NCBI RefSeq assembly: GCF_001634625.1
Contig: NZ_LRSE01000011.1
Coordinates: forward strand, 45,826 to 109,825
Direction: 5' to 3'
Source: Croceicoccus bisphenolivorans
GTDB taxonomy: Bacteria; Pseudomonadota; Alphaproteobacteria; Sphingomonadales; Sphingomonadaceae
Length of the DNA: 64,000 bases
Shown one piece after another: positions 29,366 through 39,763 of the stretch. Made by a program: the position numbers and the translations under genes. Below the pieces are notes generated by a model. It had not been told where the DNA came from. It saw only the letters and a list, made by a program, of their open reading frames with translations, and did not search any database. Every line of letters begins with the position of its first letter. Positions within the stretch are counted from its first letter, which is position 1.

Positions 29366-30907
29366 CTAATTGGCCATCACCACGAACTGCCCCATCATGC
29401 CTGCGTCCTCGTGCTCGAGGATATGGCAGTGATACATGTAGGGAGTGTCGGGATCGGTATTTTCTTCGAACCGCAACAGCAGCCTGACCTGTTCACGCGG
29501 GTTGACGATTACGGTGTCCTTGAAGCCCGCCTCTTCCGCCCGCGGAGGCCGACCGTCCCGGTCGAGCAAGCGGAACTGCACGTTATGAATATGAAAGGGA
29601 TGGGCCATCATCGATGCGTTGGCGATTTCCCATATTTCCCACTGACCCACCGGTACGCGCTGATTGATGACGTCCATGTCCATGGTTTCGCCGTTGATCG
29701 ACATGCCCCGGCCCATCATGCCCATATCGAGCACGAAACGGCGGCTGCGAACGGCGAGTGAGGGGTCTGGCGCAGCAAGCGCGGCCAGAGTGGGCGGGAG
29801 CATTACTGGAGTTGACGCGCCTGAGGGGCGCATATCGAGGATCGAAAACGTGCGCCCCTGCCTCTCGCGATCGGCCCGGTTTCCCATCATTCCGCCGCCC
29901 ATCATACCCCCGCCTTGCCCGCCCATCATGCCCATGGCGTTAGCAGGGCTGCTGGCAATCAGCCGGAGCGGGCGCCCTTCGGAAAGATCGACGATCACTT
30001 GTGCGCGTTCGCCTGGGGCAAGGGTAAGACTGCGAACCTCGCTTGGCGCGGCAAGCAGGCCGCCATCGCTTGCGATGAGTTGCATCGGACGATCACCTTC
30101 GAGCGAGAAGGTGTAGAACCGCGCATTCGATCCATTGAGAAGCCGCAGGCGCAGCGGACCGGCGGCGGCCTCGAAAACGGCATTGGCCGTTCCGTTCACA
30201 TAGATGCGCTCACCCATCACCCCCATCATCCGCGAGTGCATATCGAGCGGGTAAACAAGGCGGCCCGCGCCGTCGATCACGCGATCCTGCACGACGAGCG
30301 GTATGTCATCTACACCGTACCGGCTCGGCAGATCGAGGCGATCCTCTTCCTCGTCGCGCACGTAGATCGGGGCAGCAAGTCCGGCATAGACCTGTGGTCC
30401 GGCCCGGCGATGCAGATGCGAATGATACCAGTATAACGAAGCGCGCTGGCGTATTTCGAAGGACGGGCTCCAGCGCTCACCGGGCCGTATGAGCTGGTGC
30501 GGCCCGCCATCCGCTGTGGCGGGAAGTTCGAAACCATGCCAGTGAACGGTCGCATCTTCGGCAAGCTTGTTGTCGATGTGAAAGCGAACCTGTTCGCCGC
30601 GGCGCATTTCGAGGGTCGGGCCGAGATAGGATGCGTCGATACCGAACGTCGGTGACGGCGTGCCTGACACGAATTCCTTCTCGCCCGGTGTCAGGGACAG
30701 GCGAAAGACACGCTCGCCCCGTTCGATCGTTCCGGCCTGTAGCCGAGGTATGGCAAGAGGATTGCTTGCTCCTCGCTGATCGAGCGACATCCTTCCTTGC
30801 GTGTCGCAACCCACCAGCGGCAGCGCCGCGAAACCCGTCGCCGCGAGGCCGGCGCTCTTGATGAAGTCGCGGCGATCCTTAAAGTCGGGCCTGTCGATAC
30901 CTGGCAT
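29366..30907 (-). CDS. Multicopper oxidase, CueO-like
   Basis: A periplasmic copper oxidase of about 513 residues. A TAT signal ([30 protein letters not shown] core) is present, ending in a possible lipobox Cys. Copper ligands are visible: [24 protein letters not shown] and [16 protein letters not shown] Met-rich segment [18 protein letters not shown] (about residue 322-340) is the type of labile Cu(I)-binding loop seen in CueO. It oxidises toxic Cu(I) to Cu(II). The start chosen is ATG at 30907; an upstream start would add residues before the TAT signal. It lies between the cusF-like gene and the copper ATPase. Confidence 0.9.
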   Translation of the reverse strand: MPGIDRPDFKDRRDFIKSAGLAATGFAALPLVGCDTQGRMSLDQRGASNPLAIPRLQAGTIERGERVFRLSLTPGEKEFVSGTPSPTFGIDASYLGPTLEMRRGEQVRFHIDNKLAEDATVHWHGFELPATADGGPHQLIRPGERWSPSFEIRQRASLYWYHSHLHRRAGPQVYAGLAAPIYVRDEEEDRLDLPSRYGVDDIPLVVQDRVIDGAGRLVYPLDMHSRMMGVMGERIYVNGTANAVFEAAAGPLRLRLLNGSNARFYTFSLEGDRPMQLIASDGGLLAAPSEVRSLTLAPGERAQVIVDLSEGRPLRLIASSPANAMGMMGGQGGGMMGGGMMGNRADRERQGRTFSILDMRPSGASTPVMLPPTLAALAAPDPSLAVRSRRFVLDMGMMGRGMSINGETMDMDVINQRVPVGQWEIWEIANASMMAHPFHIHNVQFRLLDRDGRPPRAEEAGFKDTVIVNPREQVRLLLRFEENTDPDTPYMYHCHILEHEDAGMMGQFVVMAN

Positions 30908-30965
30908 ATTCACCTGTTTTTGCGTGGGAGGCACCGGCGCAACCGAGCGCCTCCCACCCACCGTC

Positions 30966-31352
30966 CTATCGCGGCGTTACCGAGGTAACGACGCTGCCTT
31001 CGGTTCCAGTACGAAATTCAAAGGCTATTCCCTCACCGACACTGACCTGTTCGAGGATTTGCGCGTCGGCTTCGAAGGTCATCGTCATCGCGGGCCATCC
31101 GATACTTTCGACCGGACCATGCTCGATGGTCACCGTGCCAGCCTCGGCATCGATGGCTGTAACCGTTCCCTCCGCGCTGGCGCTCTGCTCGCCGCCGGTC
31201 TCCTCCGCCATCGGCATTTCGCCTGACATGGGCATGCTGTCCGAGTTCGCCATGTCGTCTGACATCATGGTCTCTGAGCTGTCGTCTGCAGCGTCGCAGG
31301 CTGCAAGCGCCAGCGGTGCCGCGAGCAGGATCATGTAGGTTGGGGTACGCAC
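30966..31352 (-). CDS. CusF-like periplasmic copper-binding lipoprotein
   Basis: A 128-residue protein with a lipoprotein signal ([19 protein letters not shown]). A Met/Asp/Ser-rich linker ([20 protein letters not shown]) leads to a CusF-type OB domain: the ligands His (EHGPV), Trp, Met and Met (GWPAMTMTF) correspond to CusF's Cu(I)/Ag(I) site. It would carry periplasmic Cu(I) or Ag(I) to the CusCBA pump. The start overlaps the cusA stop by 22 bases. Confidence 0.88.
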   Translation of the reverse strand: MRTPTYMILLAAPLALAACDAADDSSETMMSDDMANSDSMPMSGEMPMAEETGGEQSASAEGTVTAIDAEAGTVTIEHGPVESIGWPAMTMTFEADAQILEQVSVGEGIAFEFRTGTEGSVVTSVTPR

Positions 31353-34300
31353 TCTTCTTCTCCTTGAGGGTTGGCCGGTTTTTCCGGACGGGGGCGCCGC
31401 AACAACAGATAGGCGGCGGGAAGCAGGAACATGGACAGGAGCGGGGCGGTGATCATGCCGCCAACCATCGGCGCGGCGATGCGGCTCATGACTTCCGAGC
31501 CCGCGCCGGTGCCGATCAGGATCGGAAAGAGACCCGCAAGGATGACTGCGACGGTCATCGCCTTGGGCCGCACGCGCAGGAGCGCGCCTTCCCGGATGGC
31601 CTCGTCTACTTCTTCGGCGCTCAGATCACCGCGTCGCCGCTCCAGTGCGGCTTTCAGGTAAATCAGCATCACTACGCCGAATTCGGCGGAGACGCCGGCA
31701 AGCGCGATGAAACCGACCGCAGTCGCCACCGACTGGTTGTAGCCCATCAGATAGAGCAACCAGTATCCGCCCGTCAGCGCGAAGGGCAGCGTGCCCATGA
31801 TCAGCAAGGCTTCGTCCCAGCGCCGGAAAATGAGATAGAGCAGCAGGAAAATGATCGCAAGCGTCGCGGGAACCACGACCTTCAGTCGCTCATAGGCGCG
31901 CGTCAGATATTCGAACTGGCCCGCATAGGACAGGCTGACGCCGGCAGGAAGATCGACACCCGCGGCGACGACCTCCTGCAGATCGGCGACCACCGAAGTA
32001 AGATCGCGGCCCCGGACGTCGACGTAGATGTAGCTGGTCAGTCGGCCCTGTTCGCTCTTGAGCATGGGCGGACCGTCGCTGACGGCGATACGGGCGACAG
32101 TGCCAAGCGTGATCTGTTGGCCGGACGGCGTCAGAACCGGCAAGGCCCTGAGTTCATCGACGCTGTCCCTGATTTCGCGGGGATAGCGCACATTGATCGG
32201 ATAGCGCGCCAGCCCCTCGACGGTCCGTGCGACATTGGCGCCGCCTATTGCACCAGAGACGATCTGCTGGATGTCGGCAATGTTGAGCCCGTATCGCGCG
32301 GCAGCCATCCGGTCGATATCGACATCGACATAGCGACCGCCCGACAGGCGCTCGGCCAGCGCGGAACTCACGCCAGGCACGGTCTTGGCGATACGCTCCA
32401 CATCGAGTGCAACGCGTTCGAGTTGATCGAGATCGTCGCCTGACACCTTGACCCCGATCGGGCTCTTGATCCCGGTCGCGAGCATGTCGATCCGGTTGCG
32501 GATCGGCGGCACCCAGACATTGGCGAGGCCCGGCACCTGAACGACCCGGTCGAGTTCCTCGACCAGCAGATCGGGCGTCATTCCCTCGCGCCATTCTTCG
32601 CGGGGCTTGAAGCGGATCGTCGTTTCGAACATCGTCAGGGGCGCCGGATCGGTTGCCGTATCGGCGCGCCCCGCCTTTCCGAACACCGTTTCCACTTCCG
32701 GGACCGACTTGATCAGGCGATCGGTGCGCTGCAGCAGCGCCGACGCCTCGCCGGGCGAAAGCCCGGGCAATGCACTCGGCATATAGAGCAAATCGCCTTC
32801 ATCGAGCGGCGGGAGGAACTCGCCGCCAAGCCGGGTGAAGGGGATCGCGGTGGTAAGGAAGATTACTGCCGCGATAGCCAGTGTCGCCTTGGGGCGCCGC
32901 ATGACCCAGTCGAGCCCCGGACGATAGATTTTCGTCAGCCAGCGGTTGAGAAAATTGGCATCCTCCGAAGGGATCCTCCCTCGGATCAGCCATCCCATCA
33001 TCACCGGCACCAGAGTTACCGAGAGAATGGCCGCGGCAGCCATCGCATAGGTCTTGGTGAAAGCGAGCGGTGCGAACAGACGCCCCTCCTGCGCCTGGAG
33101 GGTGAAGACCGGTAGGAACGACAGGGTAATGATCAGCAGACTGAAGAACAGCGCCGGCCCCACTTCCTTCGATGCATCGGCGATGATCCGCCAGCGTTCC
33201 TTCACCGCGAGCGCGGTATCAGGATTATCGTGTTCCCATCGCTCGAGATGCTTGTGCGCGTTCTCGATCATGACGACGGCGGCATCGACCATCGCACCGA
33301 CTGCGATGGCTATTCCACCCAGCGACATGATGTTGGCATTGACGCCCTGGAAGCGCATCACGATGAAGGCTGCGAGCACGCCCAAAGGCAGGGTGATGAT
33401 CGCCACGAGTGCCGAGCGTGCGTGCCAGAGGAACAGCGCGCATACGAGAGCCACGACAATAAACTCTTCGATAAGCTTCGTGGTGAGGTTCTCTATCGAC
33501 GCATCAATGAGCTGGGATCGGTCGTAGGTCGTGACGATCTCGACGCCTTCGGGAAGGCTTGCCTGCAGCTCGTCGAGTTTCTGTTCCACGGCCTGGATCG
33601 CGCTTCGCGCATCAGCTCCCTGGCGCAGGACGATGATGCCGCCGGCAACTTCGCCTTCGCCATTGAGCTCGGCGATGCCTCGGCGCAGTTCGGGTCCTAC
33701 CTGGATTGTCGCTACGTCGCCAAGCGTGACCGGAATGCCGCCGCTCGCAGTGCGTAGTGGAATCTGCCGAAAATCCTCGAGGTCGCCGAGATAGCCCGAG
33801 GCGCGGACCATATATTCGGCTTCGCCCATCTCGACGATCGAGCCGCCCGCTTCCTGGTTGGCGGCCTGGATTGCGCTCACGATCTCGGCGTGAGTCACGC
33901 CGAGCGATGCCATCCGGTAAGGTTCCAGCACGACCTGGTATTGCTTGACCATTCCGCCGACGCTGGCGACCTCGGCAATGCCGGGAATCGTCTTGAGCTC
34001 GTAGCGCAGGAACCAGTCCTGCAGGCTGCGCAGTCCTGCAAGGTCATGTCCGCCGGTCCGGTCGACCAGCGCATATTCGTAGATCCACCCCACACCGGTT
34101 GCATCGGGTCCGAGCGTGCTCGTGACGCCATCGGGCAGGCGGTTCTGCACCTGGTTGAGATATTCGAGCACTCGCGAGCGTGCCCAGTAGAGGTCGGTAC
34201 CGTCCTGGAAGATGATATACACATAGCTGTCACCGAACATCGAATAGCCGCGGACGGTTTTCGCCCCCGGCACCGAGAGCATGGTCGTCGCCAGGGGATA

Positions 34301-34498
34301 GGTGACCTGGTCCTCGACGATCCGGGGGGCCTGCCCCGGATAGTTTGACCGGACCACAACCTGCACATCGGACAGATCGGGCAACGCGTTGACCGGCGTC
34401 GTGCGCACCGCCCAGAAACCGGCCAGCGTCACCGCGACGGCGGCGAGAACGATAAACAGGCGGTTGGCGATCGAGGCATCGATTATCCGAGCAATCAT
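31331..34498 (-). CDS. cusA: CusA-like RND copper/silver efflux pump
   Basis: A 1055-residue RND pump. The start at 34498 overlaps the cusB stop in ATGA; a longer in-frame upstream extension has no hydrophobic or family-like sequence. The TM4 signature [24 protein letters not shown] is that of HME-4 (Cu(I)/Ag(I)) pumps and differs from the czcA signature at 18.0-21.3 kb. Other family parts: [22 protein letters not shown] and [24 protein letters not shown]. It extrudes Cu(I)/Ag(I) from periplasm and cytosol across the outer membrane together with CusB and CusC. Confidence 0.94.
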   Translation of the reverse strand: MIARIIDASIANRLFIVLAAVAVTLAGFWAVRTTPVNALPDLSDVQVVVRSNYPGQAPRIVEDQVTYPLATTMLSVPGAKTVRGYSMFGDSYVYIIFQDGTDLYWARSRVLEYLNQVQNRLPDGVTSTLGPDATGVGWIYEYALVDRTGGHDLAGLRSLQDWFLRYELKTIPGIAEVASVGGMVKQYQVVLEPYRMASLGVTHAEIVSAIQAANQEAGGSIVEMGEAEYMVRASGYLGDLEDFRQIPLRTASGGIPVTLGDVATIQVGPELRRGIAELNGEGEVAGGIIVLRQGADARSAIQAVEQKLDELQASLPEGVEIVTTYDRSQLIDASIENLTTKLIEEFIVVALVCALFLWHARSALVAIITLPLGVLAAFIVMRFQGVNANIMSLGGIAIAVGAMVDAAVVMIENAHKHLERWEHDNPDTALAVKERWRIIADASKEVGPALFFSLLIITLSFLPVFTLQAQEGRLFAPLAFTKTYAMAAAAILSVTLVPVMMGWLIRGRIPSEDANFLNRWLTKIYRPGLDWVMRRPKATLAIAAVIFLTTAIPFTRLGGEFLPPLDEGDLLYMPSALPGLSPGEASALLQRTDRLIKSVPEVETVFGKAGRADTATDPAPLTMFETTIRFKPREEWREGMTPDLLVEELDRVVQVPGLANVWVPPIRNRIDMLATGIKSPIGVKVSGDDLDQLERVALDVERIAKTVPGVSSALAERLSGGRYVDVDIDRMAAARYGLNIADIQQIVSGAIGGANVARTVEGLARYPINVRYPREIRDSVDELRALPVLTPSGQQITLGTVARIAVSDGPPMLKSEQGRLTSYIYVDVRGRDLTSVVADLQEVVAAGVDLPAGVSLSYAGQFEYLTRAYERLKVVVPATLAIIFLLLYLIFRRWDEALLIMGTLPFALTGGYWLLYLMGYNQSVATAVGFIALAGVSAEFGVVMLIYLKAALERRRGDLSAEEVDEAIREGALLRVRPKAMTVAVILAGLFPILIGTGAGSEVMSRIAAPMVGGMITAPLLSMFLLPAAYLLLRRPRPEKPANPQGEEECVPQPT

Positions 34499-36003
34499 TG
34501 TCCGGCCCTCGTGATAGACTCGATCCGGGGGCCGGCATCCTCCTGGGTGAAGGTGAAGCGCACCCTGCCTCCCGTCTCGAGGCCGCGCATTTGCGCCGCG
34601 CTCTTCGTGCGGAAGGTCATGGTCATCGCGGGCCAATCGAGCCGGGGCACAGGACCATGCCGCAGCGTCACCGAACCATTGGCGATCGCTTGGATCGTGC
34701 CGGTGGCACTGAAGGTCGCTGGCTCGTCCCCGCCGCTGTTTGGCGCGTCCTCCGACTGATCGATCGGACGGACGTCTAGCCCGGTGAGGCTTGCTTCGGA
34801 ATCGAGCAGGAACTGACCCGATGTCACGACCTGTTCGCCTGCCGACAGACCGGCCAGAACCTCGGTCCTGCCACCCGCTTCGCGGCCGATCCGGACCTCG
34901 GCGGGCAGGAAACCGCCCCCGTCCTGTCTTACCATCACGATGGTTCGACGTCCGGTCCTGATAACCGCTTCGGATGGGACCAGCAGCGCGCGGTGTGCGT
35001 CCGGGGTCAGCGAGACCTGTGCGAACATGCCCGGCTTAAGGTGACCGGACGCGTTGGGCAGTTGCGCACGAACGGTGATCGTACGGCTTGCATCCTCCGC
35101 GCTCGGCAGGATAGCGACAATGGGCCCGGAAAAGCGTTCCTCGGGGAATGCGGTCAGCGTCGCGCTGACAGGTTGCCCGACGCGGACAGTCGCCGCCTGC
35201 CTTTCAGGCACCGCGGCTTCGAGCCAGATCGGTGAGAAACCGGTTATCTCGGCGAGCGTCTGTCCGGCCATGACTGTCATTCCCGGACGCACGCCGAGCG
35301 ATGTGATGGCACCTCCAATCGGCGCGGTAACGGTGATCGTGGACTGCGGACGTCCATTGCGCCCTACCGATGAGATCAGGCCTGGAGGCATGCCCAAAAG
35401 GCGCATGCGTTCGCGCATGGCCTGCGCAAGTTCTTCATCACCGCTGTTCAGGACGGCCAGATACTCCTGCTGCGCTCCGCCCCATTCGGGAACCAGGATA
35501 TCCGCGAGCGGCGCGCCCCGTCCAACGACATCGTCGGGCGCGCGGCCGTAGGTTCTTTGTACATAGCCTCCGGCACGTGGCTGGACGATCGCGACGTCGC
35601 GTTCATTGTAGGCCAGAACGCCTGTGACGGTTATTTCCGGCTCGAGGACGCCGTACTCGGCTTCAGTGGTGCGGATGCCGAAATTCTGCACCAGGCCGGG
35701 ATCTATCCTGACGCCTGCAGTGGCCTCCTCGCCCGCGCACTTGGGCACCAGCTGCATATCCATGAAGGGCGAATTGCCCGGCTCGTCGAAGTGCTGCCCC
35801 GGCACCATCGGGTCGTACCAGTAAAGGACCTCCTCGCATTCGGTCGCACTGCCGCCCGCGTCGCTTGCACCACCCTGGCCTTCGCCGAGCTGCGAGAGAC
35901 CATAGCCGGCGGCAAGACTGATGAGCGCGACCGTGCCTGCCATCATCCAAGATTTCTGGCGCGGCGACAGCCTGTCCCACGCGGCTCCCATTGCGGCTCT
36001 CAT
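34495..36003 (-). CDS. cusB: CusB-like adaptor with HMBD and C-terminal CusF-like domain
   Basis: About 502 residues, start ATG at 36003 overlapping the cusC stop. One membrane helix ([17 protein letters not shown]) is followed by an HMBD heavy-metal-binding domain ([20 protein letters not shown], then MDMQLVPKC), the adaptor core ([42 protein letters not shown]) and, unusually for E. coli CusB, a C-terminal CusF-like domain with His (LRHGPV) and Trp-x3-Met-x-Met (DWPAMTMTF). The adaptor therefore carries its own metallochaperone domain in addition to the separate cusF-like protein next in the operon. Confidence 0.92.
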   Translation of the reverse strand: MRAAMGAAWDRLSPRQKSWMMAGTVALISLAAGYGLSQLGEGQGGASDAGGSATECEEVLYWYDPMVPGQHFDEPGNSPFMDMQLVPKCAGEEATAGVRIDPGLVQNFGIRTTEAEYGVLEPEITVTGVLAYNERDVAIVQPRAGGYVQRTYGRAPDDVVGRGAPLADILVPEWGGAQQEYLAVLNSGDEELAQAMRERMRLLGMPPGLISSVGRNGRPQSTITVTAPIGGAITSLGVRPGMTVMAGQTLAEITGFSPIWLEAAVPERQAATVRVGQPVSATLTAFPEERFSGPIVAILPSAEDASRTITVRAQLPNASGHLKPGMFAQVSLTPDAHRALLVPSEAVIRTGRRTIVMVRQDGGGFLPAEVRIGREAGGRTEVLAGLSAGEQVVTSGQFLLDSEASLTGLDVRPIDQSEDAPNSGGDEPATFSATGTIQAIANGSVTLRHGPVPRLDWPAMTMTFRTKSAAQMRGLETGGRVRFTFTQEDAGPRIESITRAGQ

Positions 36004-37235
36004 CGGCCATACTCCCCATAGGTCAGTCGCAGGTTCGCGGCGGCTTCGACGGTCGCTTCCTCGCGTTGCAGAATGTCCACCCGCAGCACGGCGAGCGTTT
36101 TGATGGCGTCGATGACGTCGAGCAGTTCCGCGCGGCCCGCGGCAAAGCTCGCGCGCTCGAGGTCCACGCGGCTTTCGGCAAGGGGAAGCAATTCGTCGGT
36201 CGCGCGCTGCCATTGTCGATAAGCGCTGCGCCATGCCGCGAGATCGGTTTCGAACCGGGCTTCGAGTTCACGCAGCCGATCGGCTCTGGCCGACTGTGCC
36301 GCAGCCGCTTCGGCTTCGGCGGCGGCTATACGCGGGTTTTGGCGCCGGTCCGCGAAAATCGGGAGCGTGATCGAACCCATCACCGAGATTGCATCGCCAA
36401 AATCGGGATCGCGCCGTCCATAGCTCACATTGACGCCGAAATCCGGACGCCTTTCCGATCGCGCAAGATCGCTTCTCGCTTCCGCTTGGCGGACCTGCGC
36501 AAGCGCCACGACAAGCTCCGGATTGCTTTGGAGCATGGCCCGCAAACCTTCGGGATCGAGATCGGCCGAAGGGATGGTTCCGGTCGCGGTAGCGTTCGGC
36601 AGAGCCGTATAGCGCGACAGCATGGCCTGAGCGGCCTCTCGGTCGGCTTCGATCCTGGTCCGCATGTCTGCGACTTCGAGCACGGCACGGCGTACTTCCA
36701 GACTTTCGGCGGGCCTGGCCGAACCGGCGGCGACAGAACTGCGCGCGAGTGGTACGAGCCCCTCGATTTCAGCGAGTGCATCGTCGGCGACGGTCAGAGC
36801 CCGTTGGGCATAAGCCAACGAGATCCATGCCATTCCTGCTCCGAGGCGCACCCTGTAACGGGTTTGACGCAACTGTGCTGCGGCAAGATCGATGTCGGCG
36901 TCCGCTATTCCAAACCGGGCCCGACGTTTCGCGAGATTGGGGATCTCCTGTTCGATGCCGACTTGGATCTGCGTTGGGAGCTGGCGATTCAGCTCGAATG
37001 CAGCCGGCCCGCTTAGCGGCAGGTTCTGGATGCCCGCGCGTAGGCGCGGGTCTGGCAGTTCATCGGCAGCGTCGGCGATCTCGCGCCGGGCGTCCAGTCG
37101 CAGCTCGCTTGTTCGAACCTGCGGCTGGTCGCTCGTTGCTGCTCGTAAAGCTTCCTCATAGCCCACCGACTGGGCATTACTCGCCGGCGCAAGGGCCAGC
37201 AGGACCGGAAGCGCGGTCCAGCTTATTCGTTTCAT
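36000..37235 (-). CDS. cusC: CusC-like outer-membrane factor (TolC family)
   Basis: A 411-residue outer-membrane channel with a signal peptide (MKRISWTALPVLLALAPASNA). OEP repeats: ADELPDPRLRAGIQNLP, IQVGIEQEIPNLAKRR, then RPDFGVNVSYGRRDPDFGDAISVMGSITLPIF and AAGRAELLDVIDAIKTLAVL. The sequence is closer to the copper-pump type TolC proteins of alphaproteobacteria than to the CzcC-like protein at 15.6 kb. Overlaps cusB by four bases. Confidence 0.88.
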   Translation of the reverse strand: MKRISWTALPVLLALAPASNAQSVGYEEALRAATSDQPQVRTSELRLDARREIADAADELPDPRLRAGIQNLPLSGPAAFELNRQLPTQIQVGIEQEIPNLAKRRARFGIADADIDLAAAQLRQTRYRVRLGAGMAWISLAYAQRALTVADDALAEIEGLVPLARSSVAAGSARPAESLEVRRAVLEVADMRTRIEADREAAQAMLSRYTALPNATATGTIPSADLDPEGLRAMLQSNPELVVALAQVRQAEARSDLARSERRPDFGVNVSYGRRDPDFGDAISVMGSITLPIFADRRQNPRIAAAEAEAAAAQSARADRLRELEARFETDLAAWRSAYRQWQRATDELLPLAESRVDLERASFAAGRAELLDVIDAIKTLAVLRVDILQREEATVEAAANLRLTYGEYGR

Positions 37236-37350
37236 GATCGTTCATCCGCAAAAGGAGCGCGTCAGGCACGCGTTCCGGATCACCGGCCCGCGTCGAGCGC
37301 AGGCCGTTCATCCAGAGGCAGGAGCGCGCAGGCTTAAGCCTGCACGCGGG

Positions 37351-37707
37351 TCATGCCGGAAATTGCGGAGGTGGCGGTTCTGGCCCCAGCCTTGGGGCGG
37401 CGAGCGAATTGGAGATCAAACCGCTGAATTGAGCAGCCTGCGCCGGTAAGTCTTCGGAAAGGGTCGCATCAGCGCCGGGAGCGAGCGGCGCAATGCACCC
37501 GAGCGCCACCAGACAATCCAGCCGAAGGTTCTTGCAAGGTGCGCTGCCGTCATCTTCCGTGGAAGTCGCGCCCGCCATCGTTTCCATCTCTGCGCAGGCC
37601 GGATCGCCTGCGTCGACGACCTGAGGAAGAGCAGAAGCATGCGCGGCCGACTGGACGAATAGCCCGCAGGCGATCAATAACAGTCCTAGGGTACGCAAGG
37701 CTCGCAT
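37351..37707 (-). CDS. Small secreted Cys protein preceding cusCBA
   Basis: A 118-residue protein with an N-terminal signal (MRALRTLGLLLIACGLFVQSAAHASA) and spaced cysteines (DPACAEM, APCKNLRLDC, LGC). It has a Pro-rich tail with PQFP. Size, position and tail resemble the small DUF2946/CopL-like proteins that begin copper operons; the related-looking small His/Cys protein begins the czc operon at 15165. Probably a periplasmic metal-binding accessory. It is likely the first gene of the cus transcript. Confidence 0.65.
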   Translation of the reverse strand: MRALRTLGLLLIACGLFVQSAAHASALPQVVDAGDPACAEMETMAGATSTEDDGSAPCKNLRLDCLVALGCIAPLAPGADATLSEDLPAQAAQFSGLISNSLAAPRLGPEPPPPQFPA

Positions 37708-37827
37708 CACACTCACCTAGAGCTTTGCCGCTTTTAAGACAAGGTCATGCAGCCTGCGGAGAGTCTCAAAATTATCGTGACCCCTCCCGATTGTCGCCGT
37801 ACGTGTCTCGAACATGCCGCCTCCTCC

Positions 37828-38484
37828 TCAGTCGATTCCCAGTTCGGCTTTCAGCGCTGTCATGCTTTCGAAGCGGTCTTCTTCTGGGCGGGCTATTGCG
37901 GGCTTGGCGTTGACCCAGGTGTTCTCGCAGACGAATTCGAGCATCGCTGCCGCAAGATCCGCGTGCCGGCAACGAAAGCAACCTTCGGCAAGGCGCTCGT
38001 CGGAAATGACGGCTTCACCGGTATAGGGTTCGTCCAGGAGCCAGCCCGGTCGCGCAGCCGTCCATTCCAGGCCTTTCGCGCGCTCCAGAAGATCTTCCAT
38101 TGCGCGCATCTGTTCGAGAATATTGTGCAAGGCTGGTCTTGCCGTGAGCTCGAACCATGCAGGAACGCTGGGCTGCGGCTCTACAAACGCCGCCGATATC
38201 ACGACGATCCGGGAAATGCCGGTCGTCGACATCGCTTCCACCAGCTTGCGGGTTCCCTCCGTATAAAGCGGAGGCGGATCGATCGCCGTAGATGGACTAA
38301 ACCCTATACCGAGTGCGGAAATAACAGCACGGCAACCTTCGAGCTCGCTGCTGAAGTCGTCATTGAGAACGTCGCACTGGAAATACTCGACATTGTCGAC
38401 CCTGTCCGATGGTTCGGGCAGGGTGTGTTCGAACGCTCGTACCGCGATGCCCTTGCGGACGAAGCTCACCATTCGCATACTCAC
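37828..38484 (-). pseudogene. 5'-truncated NAD(P)H-binding SDR-like protein
   Basis: The reading frame encodes 218 residues like an NAD(P)-binding atypical SDR: YFQCDVLNDDFSSELEGCRAVISALGIG, LVEAMSTTGISRIVVISAAFVEP, LERAKGLEWTAARPGWLLDEPYTG, and CRHADLAAAMLEFV. The expected start, a beta strand with the Gly-rich nucleotide loop (about 25-30 residues), is missing: the frame opens directly at MVSFVRKGIAVRAFEH, which corresponds to the second strand region. The upstream sequence belongs to another gene (38360-38815), so a deletion has joined the two. Without the dinucleotide-binding loop, activity is doubtful. Confidence 0.65.
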
Positions 38485-38815
38485 CCGAGGCGCTTGCTGT
38501 GACAGGGATCAGCTTGCCGTTGATCTTGATCGCGCCGCCACCGCTGTTGTCGTAGACGAACGACGGAAACGCGACCTCAGTCAGGCGAAACTGACACGTG
38601 TTCTCGGCTCCCAGCGTGGCGAGGTCCGCGTCGCTCATGGTCTCGGGCAGCATGAGGCCGGGGCTGAGGTTGGCAAGAGCGCTCGCAGCACTCTCTATCG
38701 GCGCCGCAGTTGCCGGGGGATCGAGCTGTGCTTCGCGATCATTGCCGACCGCGGTATTGGTGTTGCAGGCCGCCAGAGGGAGGGCTGCAAGCGTCAGGAT
38801 TGCGATCTTGTTCAT
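38360..38815 (-). pseudogene. 3'-truncated lipoprotein gene running into the SDR fragment
   Basis: The first roughly 110 residues look like a genuine lipoprotein (MNKIAILTLAALPLAAC lipobox) with LMLPETMSDADLATLGAENTCQFRLTEVAFPSFVYDN and IKINGKLIPVTA. After about position 38480 the frame continues through sequence that in another frame encodes the SDR-like protein and becomes Arg/Gln-rich (RPQGHRGTSVRTHP). This indicates loss of the 3' end by the same deletion that removed the 5' end of the SDR gene. The start overlaps the DUF305 gene stop (ATGA, 38812-38815). The lipoprotein family is unknown to me. Confidence 0.6.
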
Positions 38816-39345
38816 TGCTGCATCTCCTCGGGCAGGCGTTCTTCGGTGCGCGGACCGTTTTCCTCGATGTCCTGGATGAGATATTTCATCTCGGCGATCT
38901 CGCGCCGCTGCGCGACGATGATGGCCTGCGCGAGTTCGCGAACCCGCGGATCCTTCAGGCTCGCCCTCTCGCTAGTCATGATCGCGATCGAGTGGTGCGG
39001 GATCATCGCGGCCATGTATTCGGTATCGTCCACCGTGGTCTGGCTGCGTACGAGCCATAGCGCGAGCGCGAAGACGACGGCTCCGACACCCAAGATGATG
39101 AAGTTCTTGGTCCGGTCCTTGTACATGCCCCACATGAAGAGAAGCATGACCACCATCATCATCGCGCCCATGACGAACATCATCCAGAAGCGCGTCTCGC
39201 TCCAGAAAACGTCGTCCATGTCGAAGCTGTTGGCATACATCAGGAAGAACATGATCACGGTCGAGGTCGATACCATTGCCATGAACCGCCAGTAGTTGCC
39301 GCCCCCTCCACCTTTTTCGTGTGCATCGTGCCTAGCTTCAGCCAT
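38812..39345 (-). CDS. Membrane-anchored DUF305 protein
   Basis: A 177-residue protein. Three hydrophobic helices (about residues 21-37, 51-71, 81-98) are followed by a DUF305 domain: EYMAAMIPHHSIAIMTSERASL, RVRELAQAIIVAQRREIAEMKYLIQDIEE. DUF305 is a ferritin-like helical domain rich in His/Met, common near copper-resistance genes. The helices include many Met residues. It lies between the ion channel and the truncated lipoprotein gene, same strand, in the operon starting at 41974. Confidence 0.85.
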   Translation of the reverse strand: MAEARHDAHEKGGGGGNYWRFMAMVSTSTVIMFFLMYANSFDMDDVFWSETRFWMMFVMGAMMMVVMLLFMWGMYKDRTKNFIILGVGAVVFALALWLVRSQTTVDDTEYMAAMIPHHSIAIMTSERASLKDPRVRELAQAIIVAQRREIAEMKYLIQDIEENGPRTEERLPEEMQQ

Positions 39346-39346
39346 A

Positions 39347-39763
39347 TCAATTCTCCTTTTCGCTCATGGTTTGATAGACATATTGGGCGGTGCAACTGAT
39401 CATCAGGAACCCGGTAAGGGCGGCGATGCCGGAAATGGCGCGCATGTGCCCGGCGGGCAGAATATCGCCGAGACCGACCGTCGAGATCGTGATCAGCGCG
39501 AAGTAGTAATAATCCATCCAGCTGTTGATGACGTCCTTCTCGAGCCCGCCAAGGCCCCAGACGGAAGCGAGATACATTCCGCCCGCGAATATGCCGGCGA
39601 TGACCAGATGGCTGAGAAGAACGAGGCTGGAGCCTGCAAGCAGCCGGAAATGGCGTGGGTCCTTGCCTGGCGGAGAAACGGCTTTCGCCCCGCGCAGCAT
39701 CAACATGTGGAAGTAGAGAGAGATCGCGAACAGCGCGAAACCGAGAAGCAGTGCCCAAATCAT
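39347..39763 (-). CDS. Two-helix potassium-channel-like protein
   Basis: A 138-residue membrane protein, start ATG at 39763 overlapping the upstream stop (ATGA). It has an N-terminal helix (MIWALLLGFALFAISLYFHMLML), a second helix (LVLLSHLVIAGIFAGGMYLA), then a pore loop DYYYFALITISTVGLGDILP and a final helix (GIAALTGFLMISCTAQYVY). The selectivity filter reads TVGLGD instead of TVGYGD. This is an ion-channel (Pfam Ion_trans_2) fold. A K+ or related cation channel in a metal-stress operon is unusual; the actual ion is unknown. Confidence 0.8.
   Translation of the reverse strand: MIWALLLGFALFAISLYFHMLMLRGAKAVSPPGKDPRHFRLLAGSSLVLLSHLVIAGIFAGGMYLASVWGLGGLEKDVINSWMDYYYFALITISTVGLGDILPAGHMRAISGIAALTGFLMISCTAQYVYQTMSEKEN

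Noticed and set aside
27814..29487. 557-codon open frame on the plus strand
   Set aside because: Antisense to the copper ATPase; no family features.
31316..32443. 375-codon open frame on the plus strand
   Set aside because: Antisense to cusA; shadow composition.
37236..37827. Search for the ECF-type element before cusC and the small Cys protein
   Set aside because: No RAGGGR-N14-RCGTA match was found on the coding strand, so the cus operon was not added to the proposed regulon.
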